DNA of 6,561 nucleotides from Candidatus Mcinerneyibacteriota bacterium (GCA_030630935.1 DAOVMD010000177.1:1-6561); one strand, 5' to 3'; shown: positions 1-6,207, counted from the stretch's first letter. A program made the numbers and translations. Notes: generated from the sequence alone by a model not told the origin.

Positions 1-1730
1 TAATAACCAACCAATAATTTTAACTTGAATTTTTTAGTATTAAACTCAGATATTTTCAACCTAAATCCTTTTAAATCATACCAGTCAACATCGATAGATT
101 CCCTGGTAAAATAAAACCAATCTGAATAAGCAGTATGTGTGATAAATGAATCATAATAGTAAGAATCTAATACATAATGTTCCAAAGTTAAAAGAAATAA
201 TTTAAATTTAAAACGGAACCCGGCTCTTAAATATCCGATTTGTTCTTTTCCTTCTCCGAAAATAAAAAAAGCAGCATTTTTAGAAAAAAGATTAAACCCC
301 AGACCTAACTTAAAAGAAAGATTATTAATATTATATTCGTCATACTTGCTTATCCAATATTTGTTCCGTCTTAAATAATTTTCCTCTTCAATAAAGTCAG
401 TTGTATAGTATTTAATACAAAATATAAACCAAAATAAATCATAACTTGTTTTTGTTCCTAAACTAAGCCGAAATTCATCAATGGTCAATCTTTGGTAATT
501 AGTTTCAAATCCATCAGGGGAATATTTAAAATTAGCATGATTTATTGAAGAGGCAAAATAACTTTCATTAGTCGCACGAAAAAAACGTGATGTTAAAACA
601 CCATATAAATTTGTGAAGAAGATATTGTTTGAATCATAGTCAGCACTGCAATAGTCATTCATATATGTTCTAAATGAAATATCATCATTATAAAAACCAA
701 AGCCTGAATTAAAAAAGAACTGAAAATTATTTCGTTTTTTATGGAGATCACTAAATAAATTAAGTGAAATAGTCATAAAATCCTTCTTAAGTGAAAAGTC
801 TGGAATTTCTGTTACATTAAATAAATAAGAAAAAGAACCTCCAATAAAAAGGTTATGTGTATGTTTGTTTCTCTTTAATTTAAGTTTTTTTAGATACGTT
901 ACTTTATGAATTTGAGTGGTTGATTCCAGAGAATCGGGAGCAAAACAATAATAAGAAGAATAACCCTTTCGACATTCCTGATCATGAAATGATGATTTTC
1001 TTACACTCGAAGTTAGTTGGAAAATATTATCATTTGGTAAATCAAAGTTACTTTTAATTTTCAAGTTGGTTATCTGCCCTTTTGTGAAACCACCATCTTT
1101 ATAATTATTCCTTGTATAGAATGTCTCGAATTTTACAGAGTCATTAAAGGAATTGGGATTATATAAAAAAACTTCATCTGTTAAATCAAAAATATAATAA
1201 TTAATATTTTGATGATATATCTCTGTAATATCTATTGAAGAAATAGCCGTTCTATTAATATCGACAGTTTTATCTTTCTTAACCCCTAGTTTTATGGATT
1301 TTAATTTCCGTGCAGCCCTGTCAAAATCATTCATTATAAGAAATATCTTTATCTCTTTTTCATTAGGTAATTTATAAGTTATTACCGTCTTATCCGGAGT
1401 AATTTTAAAAAAGCCCAAGTATGCAAAAAATAGCGGATAGAATGGAATAAGGATTAACCTCGGTTCATCAAACGTGCTTTTTAATTTGAATTCACCAATT
1501 TTATTATCTTCAAAATAAATTTCAATAGAATGATCTATATTTGTATAAAGATAAAAGAGAGTAGCTTCTGTAAATTCCTTCACCTTATTACCCTTGTTAT
1601 CTAATACCACAACCTTCAAGTCAATATCCTTAGGCTCTGAATATACAAGATATTTCTGAACTGATGACGATGACAAAGTATATAATAATATGAAAATAAA
1701 TACCAACAGGAACTTAAAAGGATATTTCAT
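1..1730 (-). CDS. Secreted, probable outer-membrane β-barrel protein of unknown function (3' end at window edge)
   Basis: Reading the minus strand from the ATG at 1730 gives 576 codons with no stop. The frame ends in the partial codon TA at the window edge, so the next base decides between a stop and Tyr. Residues 1-23 form a signal peptide: MKYPFK, a hydrophobic core of about 13 residues, then a serine run before VQ. Residues 24 to about 215 look like a periplasmic domain with a second hydrophobic stretch at 91-110. From about 215 onward there are repeated alternating polar/aromatic segments rich in Tyr, Phe, Asn and Lys (for example FFFNSGFGFYNDD at 338-350 and GYLRAGFRFKFKLFLLTLEH near 499-518). 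This is typical of transmembrane β-strands joined by acidic/Asn loops. Four Cys are present (253, 262, 361, 438), which is unusual for a barrel; 253 and 262 could pair. The start is supported by AAGAGGG four bases upstream and a consensus promoter. I recognise no family. The coding call is firm; the barrel assignment is inference from composition and periodicity. Confidence 0.8.
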   Translation of the reverse strand, partial: MKYPFKFLLVFIFILLYTLSSSSVQKYLVYSEPKDIDLKVVVLDNKGNKVKEFTEATLFYLYTNIDHSIEIYFEDNKIGEFKLKSTFDEPRLILIPFYPLFFAYLGFFKITPDKTVITYKLPNEKEIKIFLIMNDFDRAARKLKSIKLGVKKDKTVDINRTAISSIDITEIYHQNINYYIFDLTDEVFLYNPNSFNDSVKFETFYTRNNYKDGGFTKGQITNLKIKSNFDLPNDNIFQLTSSVRKSSFHDQECRKGYSSYYCFAPDSLESTTQIHKVTYLKKLKLKRNKHTHNLFIGGSFSYLFNVTEIPDFSLKKDFMTISLNLFSDLHKKRNNFQFFFNSGFGFYNDDISFRTYMNDYCSADYDSNNIFFTNLYGVLTSRFFRATNESYFASSINHANFKYSPDGFETNYQRLTIDEFRLSLGTKTSYDLFWFIFCIKYYTTDFIEEENYLRRNKYWISKYDEYNINNLSFKLGLGFNLFSKNAAFFIFGEGKEQIGYLRAGFRFKFKLFLLTLEHYVLDSYYYDSFITHTAYSDWFYFTRESIDVDWYDLKGFRLKISEFNTKKFKLKLLVGY

Positions 1731-1740
1731 AATCCCTCTT
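1731..1740 (-). promoter_or_regulatory. Ribosome binding site of the β-barrel gene
   Basis: On the minus strand AAGAGGG is followed by ATT and then the ATG at 1730. This strong Shine-Dalgarno match fixes the start codon and the signal peptide behind it. Confidence 0.75.
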
Positions 1741-1756
1741 ATTCTTTTGTTTATTT

Positions 1757-1785
1757 ATTATACATTTTATCTTCATAAAAGTCAA
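1757..1785 (-). promoter_or_regulatory. σ70-type promoter of the β-barrel gene
   Basis: The minus strand carries TTGACT (1785-1780), a 17-bp spacer and a perfect TATAAT (1762-1757). The predicted start is near 1750, giving a leader of about 20 nt that contains the ribosome binding site. It lies downstream of the mscS-like gene, so the barrel gene can be transcribed independently of it. Confidence 0.8.
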
Positions 1786-1865
1786 CCATTTTTCGATCTC
1801 CTTTTATCTTGCCAATAACCATTGATAATTATTAATTGAAGATTGGGTTAGCATTACGTATTAAA

Positions 1866-1916
1866 ATGCTGCTATCTATAAAACGACTGCTCTCTGTTCT
1901 CTGCTATCTGCTCTCT
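1866..1916 (+). repeat. 51-bp interspersed repeat, copy A
   Basis: This block matches 6459-6509 at 46 of 51 positions in direct orientation. Differences are at 1871, 1872, 1895, 1904 and 1911. The core is TATCTATAAAACGACTGC followed by a CTCTGTTCTCTG-like pyrimidine-rich run. It lies just past the stop of the mscS-like gene. Like copy B it is followed within about 10 bases by a small hairpin. Confidence 0.8.
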
Positions 1917-1924
1917 ACTAAACA

Positions 1925-1937
1925 CATGCAAAGCATG
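1925..1937. repeat. Hairpin attached to repeat copy A
   Basis: CATGC, loop AAA, GCATG. It occupies the same place relative to the 51-bp block as the 9-bp hairpin of copy B, but the stem sequence is different. It sits 11 bases beyond the mscS-like stop codon. It lacks a clear T-run, so it is at best a weak terminator for that gene. Confidence 0.55.
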
Positions 1938-1947
1938 CATTGATCTT

Positions 1948-2994
1948 TCATTCCTTCCTTGAATCACTCTCCCGGCGTTCAATCTCTAACTTCACGCGTT
2001 CCTTTCGTAGTTCTAATTTCTTAATCTGGATATCTAAAGATTTCTTTTCCTTCTCCTCTTTTGACTTCTTCAAAACTTCCAGAAGTTTTTTTATCTCGGA
2101 TGCGTATTGATCAAAAGTGAGTTTTAATTTCTCCATTACTTCAGCCTTAAGCGCCTTGTCAAATAGCATTTCATCAGGCTTGGAATCTGAATGTTTCTTC
2201 TTCTTTTCTTCTGATTCAGGAATAAATTGAGAACGTGTATTATATGTTCTGATATTTTGGAAATTTGGAGAAACAATCTCAATACCTGCTTCATGGATCG
2301 CATCCATTACCTCACAATTAAGTTGGGACCGGACAAAAATTAAAGCGTCCAGCTCTTTAAGAAGACCATTTACTCTATAAGTAACGGAAAAATCACCCAG
2401 TTCAATTACACTCACAAAAGGATTTTCCAACCCGGCCTTCTTGGCCGCCTTCAGCATTGCCGCCTGGATTTTATTCCGCGATTCATCATAGCCCAATGAT
2501 ACAGTTGATGAAATAATCGTTCCTGAATTTCTTAAAGTAGTCACCGGGGTTTGGATAATGAAATAATTTGGGAATGTAACCAAATCTCTCTCAATTGTCT
2601 GAATCTCCGTATGTAATAAATCTAACTCTGTAACTTTACCAAAATGTTCATTTACCTTGATAAAATCCCCTATCTTATAACCCTTGATTAATTTTATCAT
2701 TATCCCCGCAACAAGGTTTGAAAAGAATGTGGTAGATGCAAATGCAATAAGGGCAGTAAAGATTAGACCTATTAATTTTAATACTTGTTCCTTTGCTGAA
2801 GCTTCCATAGGTAATAAAACTACAAATATAAAAACTCCTAATATTGCAACAGTTAAAACAATAACTCTCTTGACCATTGCCCGACCCTTAGTGACCGTGA
2901 ACTTCTCGCCCATTACCTTATTTATAATGATAATTATTAAAAACGTGAGGACAACTGCAATTAAACTGGGAAGAATAGCAAATAAAATTTCCAT
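1948..2994 (-). CDS. MscS-family mechanosensitive ion channel
   Basis: Inner-membrane channel expected to open under membrane tension and release small solutes during hypo-osmotic shock. Numbering from the ATG at 3006 (352 residues), helices lie at about 8-30, 47-67 and 76-107. The third is the pore helix and leads into the family hallmark GYKIGDFIKV (109-118). The β-domain follows (119-160, with DLVTFPN at 141-147 and TTLRNSG at 156-162), then the mixed α/β cytoplasmic vestibule ending near IVSPNFQNIR (244-253). Residues 261-352 are an added, highly charged Lys/Glu tail predicted to be helical or coiled coil, absent from the compact E. coli MscS (286 residues). I prefer the ATG at 2994 (residue 5, 348 residues) because GGAG lies six bases before it, whereas the 3006 ATG has only a weak AAG upstream. 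The gene has its own promoter. The exact channel subtype cannot be told. Confidence 0.93.
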   Translation of the reverse strand: MEILFAILPSLIAVVLTFLIIIIINKVMGEKFTVTKGRAMVKRVIVLTVAILGVFIFVVLLPMEASAKEQVLKLIGLIFTALIAFASTTFFSNLVAGIMIKLIKGYKIGDFIKVNEHFGKVTELDLLHTEIQTIERDLVTFPNYFIIQTPVTTLRNSGTIISSTVSLGYDESRNKIQAAMLKAAKKAGLENPFVSVIELGDFSVTYRVNGLLKELDALIFVRSQLNCEVMDAIHEAGIEIVSPNFQNIRTYNTRSQFIPESEEKKKKHSDSKPDEMLFDKALKAEVMEKLKLTFDQYASEIKKLLEVLKKSKEEKEKKSLDIQIKKLELRKERVKLEIERRESDSRKE

Positions 2995-3000
2995 ATTAAA

Positions 3001-3004
3001 CTCC
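3001..3004 (-). promoter_or_regulatory. Ribosome binding site deciding the mscS-like start
   Basis: GGAG on the minus strand lies six bases before the ATG at 2994. The alternative in-frame ATG at 3006 overlaps this motif and has no comparable one of its own, so 2994 is the better start. Confidence 0.6.
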
Positions 3005-3048
3005 ATCTTAGATTGTAAATGAACTTATTCATTATTACTCTATGATTC

Positions 3049-3077
3049 ATTATAATTTATTTGACCCAAAAAGTCAA
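3049..3077 (-). promoter_or_regulatory. σ70-type promoter of the mscS-like gene
   Basis: The minus strand has TTGACT (3077-3072), a 17-bp spacer and TATAAT (3054-3049), the same hexamers and spacing as the barrel-gene promoter. The predicted start is near 3042, giving a leader of about 48 nt to the preferred ATG. Confidence 0.8.
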
Positions 3078-3085
3078 GAAAATAG

Positions 3086-3102
3086 TTTCGCTTCGCTCAA
3101 CA
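3086..3102 (+). repeat. 17-bp direct repeat, copy 1
   Basis: TTTCGCTTCGCTCAACA recurs exactly at 5996-6012 in the same orientation. This copy lies nine bases upstream of the -35 box of the mscS-like gene. Both copies run into AT-rich, low-complexity tails. Confidence 0.8.
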
Positions 3103-3130
3103 ATGAAGAATGAATAGTGAAGAATGAATA
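3103..3130 (+). repeat. Tandem 14-bp repeat (two units)
   Basis: RTGAAGAATGAATA occurs twice without a gap (3103-3116 and 3117-3130), differing only in the first base. It directly follows the 17-bp repeat. Confidence 0.7.
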
Positions 3131-3173
3131 AGTAATAATTATTTGCATTAAAGATTTCAATGCTTATGTTTAA

Positions 3174-3198
3174 AGCGATATTTCTTAATATAAACTTT
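3174..3198 (+). repeat. 25-bp inverted repeat, left copy
   Basis: AGCGATATTTCTTA, two variable bases, then ATAAACTTT. The reverse complement occurs at 6410-6434 with only the two central bases changed. It lies outside the 100-bp composite element on both sides of natAB. Confidence 0.6.
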
Positions 3199-3254
3199 TT
3201 AATTATTTATTCGAAGACCAAGGAATTGTTTCCCAAACGAAGTAGGGGCGATTA

Positions 3255-3293
3255 TTTGCTTTCGCAAACAACAGTTTGAGTAATCAGTTTGAG
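3255..3293 (+). repeat. Small hairpin followed by a doubled 9-mer
   Basis: TTTGC, loop TTTC, GCAAA (3255-3268), then CAGTTTGAG at 3272-3280 and again at 3285-3293. The upstream GTAGGGGCGATT (3242-3253) resembles the start of intergenic repeats seen in many AT-rich genomes. I know of no function. Confidence 0.5.
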
Positions 3294-3297
3294 TTTG

Positions 3298-3313
3298 CTC
3301 CTATATATAGGAG
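3298..3313. repeat. 16-bp perfect palindrome
   Basis: CTCCTATATATAGGAG is identical to its reverse complement. It could be a dimeric protein site or a small hairpin with a TATA loop. No promoter is adjacent. Confidence 0.55.
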
Positions 3314-3368
3314 TGTCTTACAAATAACGTATTAAATTATTAAGCGTTTCACAAACGAAGTGAAGTGA

Positions 3369-3405
3369 TCCCGATCAATTTCAGGAATATGAAATTCAAT
3401 CGGGA
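3369..3405. repeat. 14-bp stem-loop
   Basis: Outer stem TCCCGAT (3369-3375) pairs with ATCGGGA (3399-3405). Inner stem AATTTCA (3377-3383) pairs with TGAAATT (3390-3396). The loop is GGAATA, with a 1-by-2 internal bulge. A nearby smaller hairpin, CGTTT-CAC-AAACG, lies at 3345-3357. No T-run follows, so it is not a classical terminator. Confidence 0.7.
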
Positions 3406-3441
3406 TAATCTTACTGAAAAATTAAATCTTTTTTTTTTTAA

Positions 3442-3543
3442 AATCGTTTACGATTTTTATGAAAAAGATTCGTAGCCTGGGGCTTCAGCCCTAGGAAAAC
3501 GATTGAAAAATATTCGACATTTATGTCGAGTTATGAAAACAAT
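3442..3543 (+). repeat. Composite three-hairpin element, left copy
   Basis: Parts in order: an 11-T tract just upstream; hairpin 1 (AATCG-TTTA-CGATT, 3442-3455); 20 bases; hairpin 2 (CCTGGGGC-TTCA-GCCCTAGG, 3476-3495); AAAA; 15 bases; hairpin 3 (CGACA-TTTA-TGTCG, 3515-3528); two bases; TTATGAAAACAAT (3531-3543). The same parts occur at the same spacings, on the other strand, at 6107-6207. Stem differences between the copies are compensated by matching changes on the opposite arm. Function is unknown. Confidence 0.85.
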
Positions 3544-3715
3544 AATTTTTTATTTTTTTTGTTCTCATCCGTTCTCTTTAGTTCCCTGTTAATTAATTTT
3601 TTGCATTCTCTAATTACTTTAAACATCAATCGCTCTAAACAATTATAAACAGTATAATTAAGTCCATTACAAGTCCCTTCCAGTCACTGTTAAAATTTTT
3701 CCTTTTGTTTGTTTT

Positions 3716-3752
3716 CTCCGTGTCCGGAGTTTACCCTGAATTCACTTCGGGG
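3716..3752 (+). other. Two adjacent hairpins before a T-rich run
   Basis: CTCCG-TGTC-CGGAG (3716-3729) is followed by TTTA and then CCCTGAA-TTCAC-TTCGGGG (3734-3752, one G-T pair). A T-rich stretch runs from about 3764 to 3805. This resembles an intrinsic terminator pair on the plus strand, but no plus-strand gene lies upstream. It may be a repeat, or the end of an unrecognised non-coding transcript. Confidence 0.4.
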
Positions 3753-3830
3753 CGGTGAAATATTTTTGCTCTTTTTGTTGTTTTTCTTTGTTTTGGTTTT
3801 CTTTTGTAATGAGTGATTAATGGAACACCC

Positions 3831-3882
3831 TTGATAAATTTAGAAATTACATTTCTTTGGAAACAGAAAAATGTTTTATCAA
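3831..3882. repeat. Nested stem-loop
   Basis: TTGATAAA (3831-3838) can pair with TTTATCAA (3875-3882), enclosing AGAAAT-TAC-ATTTCT (3842-3856). All stems are AT-rich, so part of this may be chance. Confidence 0.35.
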
Positions 3883-3999
3883 TAATGCTACTTTATTTTA
3901 TTAACAGAATGTCCCAAGTTTTTTCTTTTTTTATGTTCTTCGTACTTTCTTGTTTTCGTGGCAAAAAAAATATTTTCGTGACTTCATAATAAAAATCAC

Positions 4000-4028
4000 T
4001 TGATTTTACTAAATAACTATGTTAAAAT
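4000..4028 (+). promoter_or_regulatory. Promoter of natAB
   Basis: TTGATT (4000-4005), a 17-bp spacer and TAAAAT (4023-4028). Only six bases separate the -10 box from the natA ATG, so the predicted transcript starts at or next to that ATG. Two TTTTCGTG copies lie upstream (3953-3960 and 3973-3980, 20 bp apart) and could be activator or repressor sites. Confidence 0.6.
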
Positions 4029-4034
4029 GCATCC

Positions 4035-4784
4035 ATGTTAAAAGTAACGAATCTTCATAAGACATTTAAGCAAAAGAAAGAGACTATTAAAGCAGTCGCT
4101 GGAGTCTCGTTTGACGTTCGACCCGGTGAAGTTTATGGATTACTCGGACCTAATGGCGCAGGGAAAACAACTATTCTCAGAATGATCTCAACACTGTTAA
4201 AACCTGATGAAGGTGAAATCTTTATCAATGATGAGAACATTAAAGATAACCCTGTCAAATCAAAGAGAGCTTTGGGTTTTCTATCAGGAACAACGGGTTT
4301 ATATGATAGGTTGACTGCTGAAGAAATGGTAAGATATTTCGGAGACTTATATGGCCTGGAAGAAGAAATTTTAAATTCCCGGATAGAAAGTATCTTTGCA
4401 CTTCTTGATATGAAGGATTTCAGAAAAGTGCGCTGTTCAAAATTATCAACAGGAATGAAACAAAAGGTTTCTATTGCCAGGACTCTAATTAATAATCCAC
4501 CTTTACTCGTCCTTGATGAACCTACAATGGGTCTTGACGTATTAAGTGCAAAAAATATAATCGATTTTATTAGAAAAAGTAAAGACGACAAGAAAGCAAT
4601 AATCTTTTCAACTCATATTATGTCTGAAGCAGAATATCTCTGTGATCGAGTCGGGATCTTACATAAAGGTAAGATTTACTTTTCAGGAACTTTAAAAGAG
4701 ATAAAAGCTAAAGCTGGTGTTGATCATCTTCAAGATTTATTCTTTTTACTCGATAAAAAGGAAAAGGTTCTAAGTGAAAATTAG
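4035..4784 (+). CDS. natA: ABC transporter ATP-binding subunit, NatA type
   Basis: Cytoplasmic ATPase (249 residues) expected to power the membrane partner encoded next. Visible motifs: Walker A GPNGAGKT (38-45), signature LSTGM (137-141, replacing LSGGQ), Walker B LLVLDEP (157-163) with catalytic Glu162, D-loop GLD (166-168) and switch His194. At the Q-loop position the sequence is GFLSGTTGLYDRLT (81-94), with no Gln. This form is familiar from NatA-like proteins and so is a subfamily trait, not damage. Length is normal for the family. The ATG at 4035 has no Shine-Dalgarno sequence, but the N-terminus MLKVTNLHKTF matches family starts, and the promoter position suggests a leaderless message. 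The 3' end overlaps the permease gene by 11 bases. B. subtilis NatAB exports Na+; many relatives have unknown substrates, so the substrate here is not proven. Confidence 0.93.
   Translation: MLKVTNLHKTFKQKKETIKAVAGVSFDVRPGEVYGLLGPNGAGKTTILRMISTLLKPDEGEIFINDENIKDNPVKSKRALGFLSGTTGLYDRLTAEEMVRYFGDLYGLEEEILNSRIESIFALLDMKDFRKVRCSKLSTGMKQKVSIARTLINNPPLLVLDEPTMGLDVLSAKNIIDFIRKSKDDKKAIIFSTHIMSEAEYLCDRVGILHKGKIYFSGTLKEIKAKAGVDHLQDLFFLLDKKEKVLSEN
4762..4767 (+). promoter_or_regulatory. Ribosome binding site of natB, inside natA
   Basis: AAAAGG lies six bases before the GTG start at 4774, within the last codons of natA. This supports the GTG start and translational coupling. Confidence 0.65.
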
Positions 4785-5991
4785 AAATATATTTATTATA
4801 TTTAAAAAAGAATTTACTGACTTGCTTCGTGATAAAAGAACAATCATTGCAATGGTTGTTGTACCAATTGTTGTCATGCCGCTACTATCTTTAGGTGTAT
4901 TTTCTTTAATGATGGTTCAGATGAAAAAGATTGAAGAAAAAACCATAAAGATTGGAATTGTAAATTATTCTGAATCTAATTTAATTCAGGGAGAGATTGA
5001 AGCACCCGATGAAAACGATAAAAAATTAAAAGTACAATTTATAAAAGCTTCTAATGAAGAAGACCTCAATGAGAAATTAAATAATAAAGAAATCCAGATC
5101 GGTTTAATCGTTAATGAAGACTTAACTGAAAAATTGAAATCAAATGAAAGTTCAGAATTAATTATAGTTTTTGACCAATCCCGTGAAGTATCTCAAATGG
5201 CAAGTCGAAAGATTTCTGCAAAAATACGGACCTTCAGAGATGTCATTAGAGATGAAAGATTAAAGGGAATCGGGCTCTCAGATAATTTTATCTATCCTAT
5301 TAAAATATCCTATCACGACCTGAGTACTCCTAAGAAGATAGGTGCTTTTATAATTGGAATGCTTCTTCCATATATGCTTATAATTCTTTCAGTCGCCGGA
5401 GCGTCTAACCCCGCAATGGATATCACTGCAGGTGAAAAGGAAAGAGGAACTCTTGAAACAATACTCGTTTCACCTGCTTCAATTACTGAAATTACATTTG
5501 GAAAATTCTTCACTATTCAAGCTGTTTCAATAATCTCAACATTCCTAATATTGGCAAGTTATTTTGTCTTTCTGAAATTTGGACTCTTTGCTACAATGGC
5601 TGATATGCAATTAAAAATAAATATTCCATTTAAATCATTAGCGTTAATCCTGTTTCTATTCTTACCTATCTCAGGAATGTTCAGCGCACTGTTACTAACT
5701 CTTTCAATCTATGCAAAATCCCTGAAAGAAGCTCAAAGTTATATGGCTCCCATTATGGTAATGACAATCTTCCCCGCGATGATTTCGCTTCTCCCGGGAA
5801 TTGAGCATAGTGTTTTGCTATCTTTCATTCCAATTATGAATATCAGCCTTACCATAAAAGGAATTATCAGGGATGATTTCAATCTCTTGTATTACTCCCT
5901 CACATTCCTCGCATCAACTATCTATGCCCTGATTTGCCTCTTCATTGCAATGAATATATTCAAACGTGAAAGCGTCCTGTTCAGAGCATAG
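4774..5991 (+). CDS. natB: ABC-2 type permease subunit, NatB type
   Basis: Inner-membrane partner of the upstream ATPase (405 residues, GTG start). The cytoplasmic N-terminus IFIIFKKEFTDLLRDKRTI is typical of this family. TM1 is at about 24-47, followed by a large extracytoplasmic domain (50-187) rich in charged residues. The remaining helices cluster at about 188-210, 246-268, 288-311, 324-341 and 373-395, with a further hydrophobic segment near 346-359. The cytoplasmic motif GEKERGTLETILVSPAS (220-236), between TM2 and TM3, is the hallmark of ABC-2/NatB permeases and contacts the ATPase. The sequence SFIPIMNISLTIK (350-362) is also typical. The gene is intact. The pair probably forms an A2B2 exporter. 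Sodium export is the textbook role for the family; a peptide or drug substrate is equally possible. No terminator with a T-run follows. Confidence 0.92.
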   Translation: MKIRNIFIIFKKEFTDLLRDKRTIIAMVVVPIVVMPLLSLGVFSLMMVQMKKIEEKTIKIGIVNYSESNLIQGEIEAPDENDKKLKVQFIKASNEEDLNEKLNNKEIQIGLIVNEDLTEKLKSNESSELIIVFDQSREVSQMASRKISAKIRTFRDVIRDERLKGIGLSDNFIYPIKISYHDLSTPKKIGAFIIGMLLPYMLIILSVAGASNPAMDITAGEKERGTLETILVSPASITEITFGKFFTIQAVSIISTFLILASYFVFLKFGLFATMADMQLKINIPFKSLALILFLFLPISGMFSALLLTLSIYAKSLKEAQSYMAPIMVMTIFPAMISLLPGIEHSVLLSFIPIMNISLTIKGIIRDDFNLLYYSLTFLASTIYALICLFIAMNIFKRESVLFRA

Positions 5992-5995
5992 CCAA

Positions 5996-6012
5996 TTTCG
6001 CTTCGCTCAACA
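5996..6012 (+). repeat. 17-bp direct repeat, copy 2
   Basis: Exact copy of 3086-3102, beginning four bases after the natB stop codon and therefore probably in the natAB transcript. Confidence 0.8.
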
Positions 6013-6106
6013 TTTATGATTTATAATTGATAGTTGATAATTATTAAACCGATTTCTCATCGTTTATTACCCATTCATTAGTTGTTTTAATTATCTTTGT
6101 TTTTTT

Positions 6107-6207
6107 ATTGTTTTCATAAGCAGCATAAATGCTGTGTGTTCTTCTGTCATTTTCCTAGGGTTGAAACCCCAGGTTATACATTGTTGTCATAAGAATCGTA
6201 AACGATT
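6107..6207 (-). repeat. Composite three-hairpin element, right (inverted) copy
   Basis: Read on the minus strand: a 7-T tract, hairpin 1 (6207-6194, identical to the left copy), 20 bases, hairpin 2 (CCTGGGGT-TTCA-ACCCTAGG, 6174-6153 including its flanks), AAAA, 15 bases, hairpin 3 (CAGCA-TTTA-TGCTG, 6134-6121), one base, TTATGAAAACAAT (6119-6107). Hairpin 2 differs from the left copy by a C-G to T-A pair swap. Hairpin 3 has a different stem around the same TTTA loop. All spacings match the left copy except for one base. Confidence 0.85.

Larger units (their letters stand above)
3007..4034. other. Repeat- and hairpin-rich intergenic region between divergent mscS-like and natAB genes
   Basis: No convincing coding frame is visible in about 1 kb. 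It holds the mscS-like promoter at its left end and the natA promoter at its right end. Between them lie several short repeats and hairpins, listed separately, and long T-rich runs (about 3429-3439, 3545-3560, 3760-3805 and 3918-3932). The density of unrelated small palindromes suggests accumulated interspersed elements and not one regulatory region. Confidence 0.7.

Noticed and set aside
2684-3022. Plus-strand open frame of 112 codons
   Set aside because: It lies antisense to the mscS-like gene; its composition mirrors the transmembrane segments of that gene, and it has no ribosome binding site.
3086-3543. CRISPR array
   Set aside because: Repeats are few, differ from each other and are not regularly spaced.
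3550-4034. Riboswitch upstream of natA
   Set aside because: The predicted transcript starts at about 4035, leaving no leader, and no known riboswitch core was recognised.
4133-4591. Minus-strand open frame of 152 codons within natA
   Set aside because: It is a shadow of the intact natA frame, which has all ABC motifs.
5313-5513. Minus-strand open frame of 66 codons within natB
   Set aside because: It is a shadow of the conserved natB region that includes the GEKERGT motif.
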